From: Voacanga thouarsii
Taxonomy: Eukaryota; Streptophyta; Magnoliopsida; Gentianales; Apocynaceae
Direction of reading: 5' to 3'
NCBI GenBank assembly: GCA_026120185.1
Contig: JANUWF010001273.1
Location: forward strand, 248,001 to 312,000
Length of the DNA: 64,000 nucleotides
The notes beneath the pieces were generated by a model. It made no database searches. It saw only the letters and a program-made list of their open reading frames with translations, and was not told where the DNA came from. The translations under genes were made by a program, and so were the position numbers. Each line of letters starts with the position of its first letter. Position 1 is the first letter of the stretch. This document shows, one piece after another, positions 34,200 through 46,243 of this stretch.

Positions 34200-35702
34200 G
34201 ATATTTTTAGGAAGAGAATTTGGAAATTTGATATTCTAAGAATATCTTAATTTTTCTGGACAGCTTTGAAGTCTCCTATGGCCGACTGAATGTGTGGCTT
34301 TTCTGAGGAATTAAATCTGGTTCTACAAGGCTTATGATGGCCGAAACTGAGGGGCACAATTATGAAGAAGAAGTCTGGTTAATTGAGCAAGATATCATGG
34401 AAGGTTGCTAAATAAGATGGCAAGAATTTTGGAAAGTAATCAAGCTAAATTGCAGGGATTTGTTGGAGAGATTTTCGGACAGCCATTGCTGCCTTTTGTC
34501 TAGAAGCTTGTGGGAACCAATGGTGCTCTGTTAATGGTGGTTTAAGGGAGGTTTTGACAGATTAGGGCTGGTGTTTCGGCTGGAAGAAAAACAGGAAACA
34601 AAGCTGGACATTTGACTGCCCAGTTTTTTCGCTGCACAGAAATTTTCTGGGCAGAATTTCGTCCGCCACTTCCAGCCGAGTTGCAGCGAGTTTGAAGGGG
34701 GATGTCAGGGGTATTCAAGGCTGGTTTCCAGCCTTCTTCATGGAGGAAAAACATGGCTAAGGTGCTACACAAAATCTGGAAGAAAACAGCTTGGTTTTGA
34801 ACCTCCAAAGCTGCGATTTTGCCCAGAATTTTCACTGATTTTGTACAGTCCTTGAGCAGTCCGAAAATGGCAGAAATAATTCATGTTTCAAGCTGAACTT
34901 AAGGCCATTTTTCTGGAAGCATTTGGGAAGGAATGTTAGCTAAGAATCTTGACATTTTGAAGGTACAAGAAGCTGGAAAATTTCAGCTCATTCCATGAAG
35001 GAAGATGGACTAGTTTAGGATGAAATTTCAGCAAGCTCACTAGAGGGATTTTCCTCTTGGAATTTCCCGCAGCTCTTCCATATTTTCCAGGCCATAAAAA
35101 GTCTTTTACCAAGACATTTTGATCTTAAAAGACCTCAGCACTTTACTGAATTTTCTGAAAAGAAAAAGGCTAGAACATCTTGATCAAACTAAGGAGTTGA
35201 AAGCTAAGGAAAACCAAAGATCAAGGGAACAAGAATTCCCTTTGGGAATTTCGAGTAGGCAAAGGAGTGGAATGAGAATACTCCTAACATGTCTCTCCTA
35301 GGACATCATCACCACATTGATCTAGGCCCTTAAGGCCGAAACCATTCCTTCCCAAACAAAAATAAAATTTAATCAAGTTAAAGCTTCTATGATGGACTTT
35401 GAACTCAATACCTCAAGAATAAATTCCAAAGCTCTAACCACTAAACCACAACGACTCTTGTTGCTATTTCGACTAGAAAAATTATTTTCTATTCAATCCA
35501 CAATCTATCTCCCAATTTTAACCTCGGGCAAAAATTACCATTTTACCCCTCTCACACAATACTCACCAACAAAACTTCAAGACATTAAAAATCAAATACA
35601 AAGCACATAGAAATCATATGAAAATATATTTAATTATGAAATAAAGTATGATATGCATTCCAACCCCCTTACTCTAAGGTTGGTTTTGACTGGGGTTTCA
35701 CA
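34200..35702 (-). repeat. Element E 5' LTR, truncated
   Basis: Matches only 30805-32285 of the other LTR, the LTR's first 1.5 kb in element orientation. It joins gag at about 34199 with no primer site or leader. It contains the tRNA-like block at 35391-35458. Right end GGGGTTTCACA is followed by the CAAGG copy. Confidence 0.9.
35391..35458 (-). other. tRNA-like block in truncated LTR of E
   Basis: Minus strand TGGTTTAGTGG plus GAGTTCAAAGTCC, same spacing and place as in S3. Confidence 0.62.
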
Positions 35703-35707
35703 CAAGG

Positions 35708-38700
35708 TGTAAAATAGCACCTAAACCTACCCTATAGTTAGAGGGATGTGGTGCATATCATATCATCTTGCATGAAATATATTTTTTTGAATCATTTCAT
35801 GTGGCTTAGAACAGTAGTATATGGTTTATATGGTTTATTTGTACTGGTTGAGTAGAAAGGGTAAAAATGTGATTTTACTTTAGGTTAAAATTGGAAGATG
35901 GCTTGAGGCTTAGATAAGAAGAGGATTTGGTTGGGAAAATTAGAACAAGAGTTGTTGTGGTTAAGTGGTTAGAGCTTTGTGAATTAATCTCTAAGGTCCT
36001 GAGCTCAAATCCCATCACTTAAGTTTTATTCATACTTATCTTAACCCATGTTTGAATTTTCTTTTTCTTACATTCCTTAATGTTCAGAATGTTGTCTTAA
36101 GGAAGTCACAATGGTAATGTCTCGACCACGCGATCTTGTCCTAAAAAGAATTCTAGAAGAATTCTTGTCTCCATTATTTTAGCAAGTCTTGTCCTAACCT
36201 CTTTGAATTTAAATTATTTGTAAATCTTTAATTCATTATTTTATATCGATTAAATTCTTGGATAATCCCTTGCTACGAATTTTAAAAATCCCACCTCTTG
36301 TGGGATAGGGGTAGCCGAAAATGGGGAGGAAAAATAGGAAGAAGGTTCCATCAAATCACTATAGCTATTCATTCAAAACTCTAGCCTTTTCTTGTTCATG
36401 TTTTGGTTAAAAATCTGGAAATTTTTCTAGATTTCCTTCAAAGCTATTTTAAAAAAATTGCAGCAAGCTACCCAACCCAATTCTTGCAAGGAATCAACCA
36501 CCCTGTGTGAGGATGAATGCTGAAATCCCTTGAAATTTTGCAGCTTCACAAAGAAGGACAAACCAGAAAATTTTTCCAGCAATGCAGCAACCTTTGAACA
36601 TGAACTTGAAGCCATCCATTAGAGCACATGAACAACTGGAACTTTGCCCTTTCTTCTTCAAAGATGTTGGCTGGAAAACAACCGTTAATGGACCTTTAAA
36701 CACCATCAAATTCCAGTTGCAAAATCGTTCCAAGTTAGACTAAAATTTTGCTCCAAAACCATTTCAATTCCAAGAGTTCTTGGGCATCAATTCCAGAAAT
36801 TTTAGTCCAACTTTGTCTCTTCATGCTAAGGCCAAAATTCTTTAGCAAACTTCACCAAATGTCGGCCCTAGTACAGCTATGAACGGAACCTCTTGCCTTC
36901 TCCACCTACTTTGAACAATAGGACTCTATTAACATACCTTAAAACACTCATATCTTCACTCCATTCAAAATTATTCAAACTTCAAATTAAATTCCAAATT
37001 TTTGTTCCATTAAACACTCACCTAGCAAGATAATAAAACTAGAAATTCCTCTGCTATTCCATAGCCATTTTCATCCAGCCTAAGCTTGAAACTACTCTCC
37101 ATTCTTTAGTTAAAACATAGCTAATTCAGCCATATGACATTGAAGGACAAGAAACCTTATAAGAGCAAACACCACCACCTAATCCTGTACCCCAAACCTC
37201 TCCACTTTTCTGTCAATTCAAATTTTGAAAAAGCTGAAACTTTCTCTCCCTTTCTTGGATAACCAAAAGCTCCCCCTAGGCTAAGCCATTCGGTAATCAC
37301 TCATACAAGCACACACGAAATTCCTTTCTTCTCAAACTCTTTCAAGAACACACACGTCACATCTTCAAGCCTAATTCACTTCTAAACATCTCCAATCACT
37401 CCCAAACCCTCTAAACGATCAGTATTCAACCTATATTCTTTGTTGGTGCACTTTATAACACCAAAACACACAAAGTTAAATCTTCAATCGGATCAAACCA
37501 CCTTTTTTTGTTAAAGATTCGAAGAACACCAATGAGGTAAAATAAGAGCAACCCTCTTGTTCTTCTTCTTTTATTCAACTTCTATTCTTCTCTTCTACTC
37601 TCATTCTTTCCTCTCTCACTCTCTTCCTCTCCCTTGGCCGAAATGTTGGTGAATAACCATGGACTATTTTTGGATCACTAAAAGCCATCAATCATTCAAG
37701 GACCTCCACTAAGCAAGGAAAAACCTTCATCAAATCAAGTATTTCTCTCTTCATCTTCTCTTTAAATTCTCAAACTCAAGACTCTTAGATGATGGATTTG
37801 ATTGTTTGATAGAATAATGTGGGATTGGAGATATGTATGTGGGTGAAGGGAATAGATTTAAGACATGATGCTTTGAATGAATGTTGTGACTCAACAAGTA
37901 TGGATTATGCTTTGAGATCATTGTGTGGACATTATGATTAAGAGTTTTATTGATGTTTGATGTATGATAGGCATTAAACCATTATTCTTGATTATGCCTT
38001 CATGATGTTATATTTTTCAATAAATGCATAAATAATATTATGGCTTGTAAGATATCACCCTTGTTGTGATGTATTTTAATACAAGCCTATTTTTGGATAA
38101 ATTGACATGTTATTTGTTGGATTCATGTGTGTATGAATATGTATATAAATTTTCTCTAGTATTTCACTATAGTTATTAAGAATTATTATAAGAACTACTT
38201 TTATTATTAGTAGTATTATTCTTACTATCATTATTATCATTAATATTATTGTTTAATGTAATTGACTAATTTCGGTGAACACAAATATTTTCAAAACTAA
38301 TAATTATTTAAAATATTGGTATTTTATTAGATAATGAAATATAATATTTTTATTAATCATTATTTGATATAAATAATAAAATATTGGAATTAAGATCAAA
38401 TGTCTTTTATATTCATATTAGTAATAGTTAGCCTTACTAAAAATTTTATTTACACTCTTAAATATTATTTATATGAGAATAATTTATTTATTTTTAATTT
38501 TATTTGTTACTTATTATTTATTATTAAATGTATTTATAATCTATTATTAATATTACTTATTATTTGTAATAATATTATTTATTATTTATTACCAATATTA
38601 TTTAGGTTTTATTATTAATAGCACTCATTATTTATTACTAATTTTATTTATTAATATTACTCATTATTTATTATTTGTTAACATATAGTTAATATTATAA

Positions 38701-39285
38701 TTTATTATTTATTTATTATTTATAACACCTATTTCTTTTAACTTATCATATTAATCTTATTCTATAAAATACCTTATTAACTAGTATTAAAGCTTCAGGT
38801 GTTGCTGTCAAAACTAGATGTTGTTATATCTACTTGAGCTTAAGCATGTTAGGCTAGGAATTATTTATTTAAAGCATGTATTGCCTAGATGTTGGTCCTT
38901 ATACCCTATATTTATCCCATCTGGGGTCAGGTTGCCTTGAATTATCTTGGAAGGCTATTTTATTAAGGAAAAGCAAGATATCTGGTAAGTCATTGCATAA
39001 AGATGTTTGTGAGCAAACGCTTTTCTGCAAGTCGAATGCACTAATTTTCTTGAAAGATGTACCTTGAGATGCAATTATAGACAATATATTCCTTCTTGTA
39101 ATATAAAATAATTTTCATCAAGCAAACAATTTTTCTGGCAAAATTATAAATTTTCCTTGAACAATATTTTACCTAAAGTTGTTTGAAAATCATAATTGCT
39201 ACTTCAAGGAAAGCTCTTCATTAATTTTACACTTTCCCAGTGGAATAAACATAATGTAGAGTACTCAATAATGGTAGACTAGTAG
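35708..39285 (+). repeat. Element D 5' LTR, first part
   Basis: About 3.6 kb homologous to 56867-60386. It contains the tRNA-like block (35951-36018), a very AT-rich stretch (38150-38760) and the splice-donor-like CTGGTAAGTCATTGCAT (GT at 38985). It ends at the AGTAG target copy of G (39281-39285). Confidence 0.9.
35951..36018 (+). other. tRNA-like block in D 5' LTR
   Basis: TGGTTAAGTGG (A-box-like, 10 of 11) followed after tRNA-like spacing by GAGCTCAAATCCC (B-box-like). Offset about 243 bp from the LTR start. Confidence 0.68.
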
Positions 39286-41155
39286 TGCAACACCCCGAAG
39301 CCTAGGCCCGCCAGGGCCGGTGATGTCGCCCCATCCAAATGACAAGGGGTCTTTATAACTAGGTCATACAAACAAATTGCGGAATAAAAATAATATGTAA
39401 AATAAAAAAAAAAGTTATTACAACCCAAAGAAAACTTCAAGAATAAATCCATGAATTCCAAAACAAAAACCATAAATAAAATTATCCACTCTTGCCTCCC
39501 CAAAGCAATACATAAAATCAAAAGACACATTCTCTTCCAAAGCAGATATTACTAGCCACTCAACTCCACAGCAGGATCATCCTGAAATCATAATAGAAAA
39601 GGTGATAAGATAGAAATCTCAGTAAGTCCATGTGTGCTTTGGGTGTTTAGTGAAAACAGTTTGTGGATGCAAAGTGTGAAACTTTTATAAGAGAAACATT
39701 GGCAAGCAATAAACATTAGTCAAAACCAAGAGTGGCGTTTTGGCTTATCTAGCCGTACGTAAGTAATGAAATTAACCACTCGAAAGAAAGGGTTATGGGT
39801 TACCACACGTTGGACCCCATAACCGGTCAGAATGCCGACACTTTGTGCAGACTGAGAAAAGTAGGTGATCGGCCTACTGGGCAGGATACTCCTCATTCTC
39901 TATACCCAAACAACAACCGGGTGTCCATTTTGGCAAAACACAATCACTTGACTAAAAAGAAACTGCTAGCTCGGACCGGCATGACTCATTGGACAAGCAT
40001 CTTATTCGGGAAGGACTCACCCCTCAGAGGTGGCCACCTGCTGAGAGACTTACCCTAACCCCTCAAAGACTAGTCCTAGTAGTCCACCCTTATTGAGTAC
40101 TCAACGACGTTTCCCACTTGGATAAAATGAACAAAGCATTGCTCTTCATGAAAGTAGCAATTTGAGGGTTTCCAGAGTTTTGGGAGAAATTAGTTTTAGA
40201 AAGAGTTTTGAGTTTGGAAGATTAGCTCATTAACTTTTAGATAATTGAAATGTTGAAAATAAGAGTGAATTGGACCCTCAATTGCCTTCAAATAAACGAG
40301 TGACCATACACTCCATATTTAGCTTGCCATAAGAAAACATTTCACAACGATCCAGGTTTTATGCAGGAGCTTACCTGATTCTTGCTCATAACAACAAGGT
40401 CTCGAACAGCTGACCTAACCCCACATGGCAAATACAAATCTTAATCAGATTCAAGCTACAATCCACTTCCTCAATTTTAAATCAACTCAATTCACTACTA
40501 ACATGATCATAGTGTTTTTCGAAATTTACTAGCAAAATTATTATTGAATATTTTATTCATGAACTAAAATTAGCTTAGGGACAACTAGATCATGATCGAG
40601 ATTCTACGGCCAACCACAATCAATAACATACACAATCCTTCGATTCATCAAATCATCCAAATCTTGCATCTAGGCATAGATCCAAATTTATTAAGATATG
40701 ATTTAACCTCTACTAGCATAAACATGATCATGGCTTCAATAATCTAATCATGCATATAACTCCTATTCACCTGAGGTGACATAATCTCTAGCATGCTTTG
40801 ACACAAATACAACCTATGACATGCATCAACCGTCAAATCAACATACAATCATCCAAGATGAACCTTTCATGCATAAATCCCATCTCCTTCACAGTCATAC
40901 AATTGCTCATGCTTAAATCTCAACAATAATTATGTATACTCAAATCCTATCACCATCCATCTACTAACAACATTATCCTAGAGACATTATTCTAGAGTTT
41001 AAAAAGAAGATTGAAGGTACTTACTTGATTGATGAATGTCTTGAAGGAGTTGGAATAGATCTCAACTCCTTGATGGCTAATCTTGTCCAAGAGAGGTGGC
41101 GAAAGCATGGTCATGGAAGAAGGGACCATTCAGCTAAGAGAAGGAATTTTGGGCC

Positions 41156-41157
<2 letters not shown>

Positions 41158-41204
<47 letters not shown>
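41158..41204. repeat. (GA)n microsatellite in G 3' LTR
   Basis: About 23 GA units. The corresponding run in the other LTR (50446-50470) has about 11 units, so the length changed after insertion. Confidence 0.95.
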
Positions 41205-41205
<1 letters not shown>

Positions 41206-42830
41206 ATTAGTATGTTCATTCACATAAGTTCTCATTGGAGATCAAGTTTGAAGAAGATGAAGTTGATAGAATTAGTTTACATTGAAGATGTTCTTCACCT
41301 TCACAAAAATTTCTGGTTTTGGTCCAAAGTAGCAAGATGATTTATGGAGTTTGATGTTAATAATGGTGTTGATGGATTCACAGCAAAGAGCAAATCAAAT
41401 CTGGAGATTTTCGTGAGGGTTTGAAGTGGTTTGAAGGTGTGTTAGGTGAAAGAAGTTAGTAGGTGTTCTTGGTGTAGTGTGTGTGTTCTTGATGGTTGAA
41501 GAAAATCGAGAGAGAGAGAAGAGGAAGCTGCCGAATTTCTGTGAGGGAAAGGGCTGGCTAATTTTCTGTAGGGTTTAGGGAGTGATTTCTCTGATTTGAA
41601 AGGGAAAGGAAAGGTTAGTTGTTACAATCCTTGAAGAATATTTTTAGGAAGAGAATTTGGAAACTAGAAATTCTAAGAATATCTTGATTTTTTTGGACAG
41701 TTTTGAAGTGTCATATGGCCGACTGAATGTGTGGCTTTTTTGAGGAATTAAAGCTGGTTCTACAAGGCTTATGATGGCCAAAACTAAGGGGTACAAAGAT
41801 GAATAAGAAGTCTGGTCAATTGAGCAAGATATCATGGAAGGTTGCTAAATAAGATGGCTGGAATTTTGGAAAGTAATGAAGCTAAATTGCAGGGATTTGA
41901 CGGAGAGATTTTCGGACAGCCATTGCTGCCTTTCATCCAGAAGTTTGAAGGAAACAATGGAGCTCTGTTGATGGTGGTTTAAGGAAGGTTTCGTCAGAAG
42001 TAGGTTGGCATTTTCAGCTGGAGAAGAAATGGGAAGCAAGTTGGAAAATTCCTGCACAACAATTTTCGCTGCACAGGAAATTTTCTGGCATAATTTTGTC
42101 CGCCTCTTCCAGCTGAGATGCAGCGAGTTTGAAGGGGAGTTTCAAGGGTATTCAAGGCTGGTTTCCATCCTTCTTCATGGAGGAAAAACATGGCTAAGGT
42201 GCTGCACAAAATCTGGAAGAAAACAGCTTGGTTTTGGAACTCCAAAGCTGCGATTTTGCCCAGAATTTTCACTGGTTTTGCACAGCTTTTGTGCAGTCCG
42301 AAAATGGCAGAAATAATTCATGGTTCAAGCTGAACTTAAGGCTATTTTTCTGGCAGCGTTTGGAAGGAAATTTCATCTATGAAAGTCGACATTTTGAAGG
42401 TACACAAGCTGTAAAATTATAGCTCACTCCAAGAAGGAAGGTGAACTAGCTATAGAGTGAAATTTCAGCAAGCTTACTAGAGGGATTTTCCTCTTGAAAT
42501 TTCCCACAATTCATTCACATTTTCCAGACCATGAGAAGCCTTTTACTAGGACATTTTGATCCTAAAAGACCTAAGCTCTCTACTGAATTTTCTGGAAAGG
42601 AAAAAGGTAGAACACCTTGATCAAACTAAGGAGTTGAAAATTAAGAAAAACTAAAGATCAAGGGAACAAGAATTCCCTTTGGGAATTTCGAGTAGGCAAA
42701 GGAGTGGAATGAAAATACTCCTAACATGTCTCTCCTAGGGCATCATCACCACATTGATCTAGGCCTTTAAGGCCGAAACCAACTCCCCCCAAGCAAAAAT
42801 AAAATTTAATCTAGCTAAAGCTTCTATGAT

Positions 42831-42895
42831 GGAATTTGAACTCTAGACTTCAATAATTAATTCTAAGGCTCTAACCACTACATCACAACAACTCT
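42831..42895 (-). other. tRNA-like block in G 3' LTR, decayed
   Basis: Minus strand retains GTAGTGGTTAGAGCC; the B-box part is mutated (GAGTTCAAATTCC of S3 reads with substitutions here). Same offset as in the other LTRs. Confidence 0.55.
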
Positions 42896-43139
42896 TGTTG
42901 CTATTTCCACTAGAAAAATTATTTTCTATTCAATCCACAATCTATCTCCCTATTTTCACCTCGGGTAAAAATTACCATTTTGCCCATCTCACACAATACT
43001 CACCAACACGACTTCAAAACAATAAAACTCAAATCCAAAGCACATAGAAATCATATGAAAATGTATTTAATCATGGAGTAAAGCATGATATGCATCCCAA
43101 CCCTCTTACTCTAAGGTCATTTTTGACTGGGGTTTCACA

Positions 43140-43152
43140 TCCTCCCCTCCTT
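43140..43152 (-). other. Element G polypurine tract
   Basis: Minus strand GGAGGGGAGGA directly before TGTGAAACC at the LTR start. Confidence 0.85.
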
Positions 43153-43185
43153 AGAAGAATTTCGTCCCGAAATTCAAGCATACCT

Positions 43186-43735
43186 CTATTTCAGCTCGGG
43201 ATACTTCCGCTTAACCCATTCTTCTAATTCCCATATGGCATCCTGTGTGCCATGGTGCTTCCATTGAATCTTAACCATCGGTATCTGCTTATTCCGTAGG
43301 GTCTTAACACTGCGGTCCAATATCCGCACAAGCTTCTCCACGTTGCTCATATCTGGCTGTAACACCAATGGTTCATTATTCAATATATGACCGGAATCCG
43401 CATTATACTTATTCAACTGCGACACATGGAACACATCGTGGATACCCGTCAATCCATCCGGCAGATCTAATCGGTAAGCTACTGGTCCGATTCTTTCCTT
43501 AATAAAAAAACGGCCCCAAATATCTCGGATTCAACTTTTCGCCCTTCGGATGCTTCAAAATCCCCTTGTTGGGTGTTAAATTTAAAAATACATGGTCCCC
43601 GACTTGAAATTCCAATTCTCTTATTCGGTTGTCCGCATAGCTCTTCTGCCGGCTCTGAGCCGCCTTTAACCTCTCCCGAATCAGGTTCACTTTATCCAAC
43701 ATTTCTTGGACACAGACCTCTCCGGTTTTGCTCAC
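43186..43735 (-). pseudogene. Element G integrase C-terminus and chromodomain
   Basis: Upstream frame 43499-43735: QEMLDKVNLIRERLKAAQ, then LEFQVGDHVFLNLTP and LNPRYLGPFF, the GPY/F-type C-terminal integrase module. Downstream frame 43186-43452: IHDVFHVSQLNKYN, then VRILDRSVKTLRNKQIPMVK, WELEEWVKRKYPELK, a chromodomain-like end. The two frames are offset by one extra A in the run 43504-43510 (seven As; the homologous run in E has six). In chromoviruses this domain guides integration to heterochromatin; that role here is by family analogy. Confidence 0.92.
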
Positions 43736-43756
43736 ATGACCATCTTCCGTCCAACT

Positions 43757-44386
43757 TCAATATAACGGTACCTGACACTTGCACCCATACAAAGCCTCAT
43801 ACGGTGCCATCCCAATCGAGGCCTGATAGCTGTTGTTATAAGATAGCTTAGCATACGGTACACACTCAATCCACTTATCCCCGAAATCCAGGACACAGGC
43901 TCTCAACATATCTTCCAATAACCGGATTACCCTTTCTAACTGCCCATCAGTCTGTGGATGCGCCGTCGTACTGAATTTCAAATTCGATCCCATTGCCTCC
44001 TGGAATTTTCCCCAAAAACGAGAAGTAAACCTCAGGTCTCGGTCTGACACTATGCTTGAAGGTACTCCATGAAGTCGGACTACTTCTTGAACATATATCT
44101 GAGCCAGCTTCTCCATGGAATCCCTCACATTTACCGGGATGAAGTGGGCCGACTTGGTCAGTCGATCCACCACCACCCATATGGCATCCTTCTGGGTCTT
44201 TGACATGGGAAGTCCGGTGACGAAATCCATAGTCACCTCATCCCACTTCCATTCCGGCACTAGCAATGGCTGCAATTGCCCTGCTGACTTCCTATGCTCC
44301 GCTTTAACTTTCTGGCAAGGAAGGCAAGTCGACACATACTTGACCACATCTCGCTTCATTCCAGGCCACCAGTATGCTCTCTTCAA
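43757..44386 (-). pseudogene. Element G integrase zinc finger end and catalytic core
   Basis: A 209-codon frame: AYWWPGMKRDVVKYVSTC with CLPCQKVK (CxxC), VTMDFVTGLPMS (catalytic Asp), VVDRLTKSAHFIPV, SSIVSDRDLRFTS (second Asp) and LERVIRLLEDM (Glu). All three catalytic residues are present. Bounded by TAG at 44390-44392 upstream and TGA at 43757-43759 downstream; the latter is a Trp codon in E, a G-to-A change. Confidence 0.95.
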
Positions 44387-44389
44387 ATC

Positions 44390-45208
44390 CTAATACATCT
44401 TGACCTCTCCCAGTTGATTAGCGTACTTGCTCTTGTGTGCCTCCTCCAAAATCCTGTCCTTTAATTGCTGCTCTCCGGGTACACACAATCGATCTCTGAA
44501 ATGGAAAATTCCCGCCTCATCTTGGCGGAATTCGCTGCCCGGTCGCTTAAGCTCCTTATCCCTAAAAATTTGAAACTTGGCGTTGCTTCGTTGAGATTCC
44601 ACTATTTCTTGCTTCAAATCTGGCACCAACTTCAATTTGCTGATGACTATTCTTTTGTCTTGTACCTCCGCCCTTCTGTCAAATACATCCTGAACTACTT
44701 GCATTTCTTGCACCCTCAGTCTGGCCATCCCAACTTTTTTGCTCAGAGTGTCCGCCACAACGTTAGCCTTCCCGGGATGGTAGTTGATCGGGCAACGGTA
44801 CTCCTCCAGGAATTCCATCCACCTTTTTTGCCTTAAGTTCAAATCCTTCTGAGTGAAGATATATTTCAGACTCTTATGGTCGGTGAACACCTCGTACTCG
44901 GCTCCATACAAGTAGTGTCGCCATTTCTTTAGGGCGAACACTATAGCTGCCAACTCCAAATCGTGAGTAGGGTAGTTCACTTCATGCGGTCGTAACTTCC
45001 AGGATGCATAAGCAATCACTCTCCTGTCTTGCATCAACATTGCTCCCAATCCTTCTTTTGAAGCATCGGTGTATAGTGCGTAAGGTTTGCCTTCCTCCGG
45101 TAGACTTAATACTGGTGCTGTCATCAGTCTCTTCTTTAATTCTTGGAAACTTTTCTCGCATTTTTCATTCCACACAAACGGAACATCATTCCTTAACAAA
45201 CGGGTCAT
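44390..45208 (-). pseudogene. Element G RNase H and integrase linker
   Basis: A 272-codon frame starting in the connection domain ([19 protein letters not shown]), with [17 protein letters not shown] (Asp), [20 protein letters not shown] (Glu), [12 protein letters not shown] (Asp), and the terminal ADTLSKK. It continues into the region before the integrase zinc finger ([18 protein letters not shown]). It ends with a TAG at 44390-44392 just before DLKRAYWW. The domain is intact by eye. Confidence 0.95.
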
Positions 45209-45244
45209 TAGCGACGCGAGAGTCGAGAATCCCTTGATAAATCT

Positions 45245-45703
45245 TCAGTAGTATCCGACCAATCCTAAGAAACTCCGGATCTCAGTAATATTCTCCAGTT
45301 GCTTCCAGTCTGATACCGCCTCGACCTTTGCCGGATCTACCTTGATTCCTTCCTTAGTCACCACATGGCCAAGGAATGCCACACTGTCTAGCCAGAATTC
45401 GCACTTGCTGAATTTGGCATACAGCTTGTGCTCCCGCAATTTCTCCAACACGAGCCTCAGCTGCTCCGCATGCTCCTCCGGACTCTTGGAGTAGATCAAA
45501 ATATCGTCGATGAATACCACCACAAACTTATCCAGATAGGGTCGGAATACTCGGTGCATCAGGTCCATGAATACCGCTGGAGCGTTAGTCACCCCGAATG
45601 GCATCACCACGAACTCGAAATGTCCATAGCGGGTGTTGAAGGTTGTCTTGGGGATATCATCCTCTCTTATCCGCACTTGGTAGTAACCTTGCCTCAGATC
45701 CAA
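45245..45703 (-). pseudogene. Element G reverse transcriptase palm and thumb
   Basis: A 152-codon frame with [17 protein letters not shown] palm start, [17 protein letters not shown], the catalytic box FIDDILIYS, and [15 protein letters not shown] in the thumb. Closed by TGA at 45245-45247 within the GYYRRFI motif, one transition from CGA. Joined upstream to 45725-46114 across a TAA. Confidence 0.95.
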
Positions 45704-45724
45704 CTTGGAATAGCAACTGGATCC

Positions 45725-46129
45725 TTACAGCTGATCAAACAGCTCGTCAATCAGTGGAAGAGGGTACTTGTTCTTAATTGTCAAATTGTTCAGCCCTCGG
45801 TAGTCGATGCATAGCCTCAAGGTTCCATCCTTCTTCTTTACAAAGAGCACAGGCGCTCCCCAGGGCGACGTGCTCGGTCTATTATAGCCTTGTCCTACTA
45901 ACTCCTCCAACAGCTCTTTCAACTCTTTCAACTCTGCCGGTACCATCCAGTATGGAGTCCGCGATACTGGTTCCGCTACGGGAACCAAGTCTATTGTGAA
46001 TTCCACTTCTCGGCTAGGAGGTAGAGAATCAAGCTCCGCTGGGAATACATCGGGAAAATCTTTCACCACTTTCGTGTCCTCCAGAGTACACTGGTCCTTA
46101 GGCTTGTTCATCACGTAAGCCAGATAACC
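45725..46129 (-). pseudogene. Element G linker and reverse transcriptase fingers
   Basis: A 129-codon frame: [77 protein letters not shown]. It contains the finger lysine motif and the start of the palm. Ends with TAA at 45725-45727; TAG at 46130-46132 lies just upstream. Confidence 0.95.
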
Positions 46130-46243
46130 CTAACGTCCTTGCCTTAACAATTTTCGGGCCTTAGCCCCTGCAATCAAGTACTTCAGCAGCTCTTTCACTC
46201 TCTTGCCATTAAATTCTAACACATCATAACCCGGCCTGACGAA

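Larger units (their letters stand above)
28040..35702 (-). mobile_element. Element E: chromovirus (Ty3/gypsy), internally deleted
   Basis: Bounded by TGTAACACCCCG at the left and GGGGTTTCACA at the right, with perfect CAAGG copies at 28035-28039 and 35703-35707. On the minus strand it has a truncated 5' LTR (34200-35702), a gag-protease-integrase-chromodomain fusion (32286-34199) and a full 3' LTR (28040-32285). Primer site, leader, early gag, reverse transcriptase, RNase H and most of the 5' LTR have been deleted, so it cannot move by itself. Same family as G and S3. Its right target copy is also the base pairs directly before element D. Confidence 0.9.
39286..43139 (-). repeat. Element G 3' LTR
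   Basis: 3854 bp, starting TGCAACACCCCG and ending GGGGTTTCACA on the plus strand. It pairs with 48582-52410; by eye about a dozen differences in the first 175 bp. Donor-like GT at 40374-40373 (minus). It lacks the AT-rich block found in E and S3. Decayed tRNA-like block at 42831-42895. Confidence 0.93.

Noticed and set aside
41083..41340. 85-codon frame through the GA microsatellite of G
   Set aside because: Arg-Glu repeats are simple translation of (GA)n.
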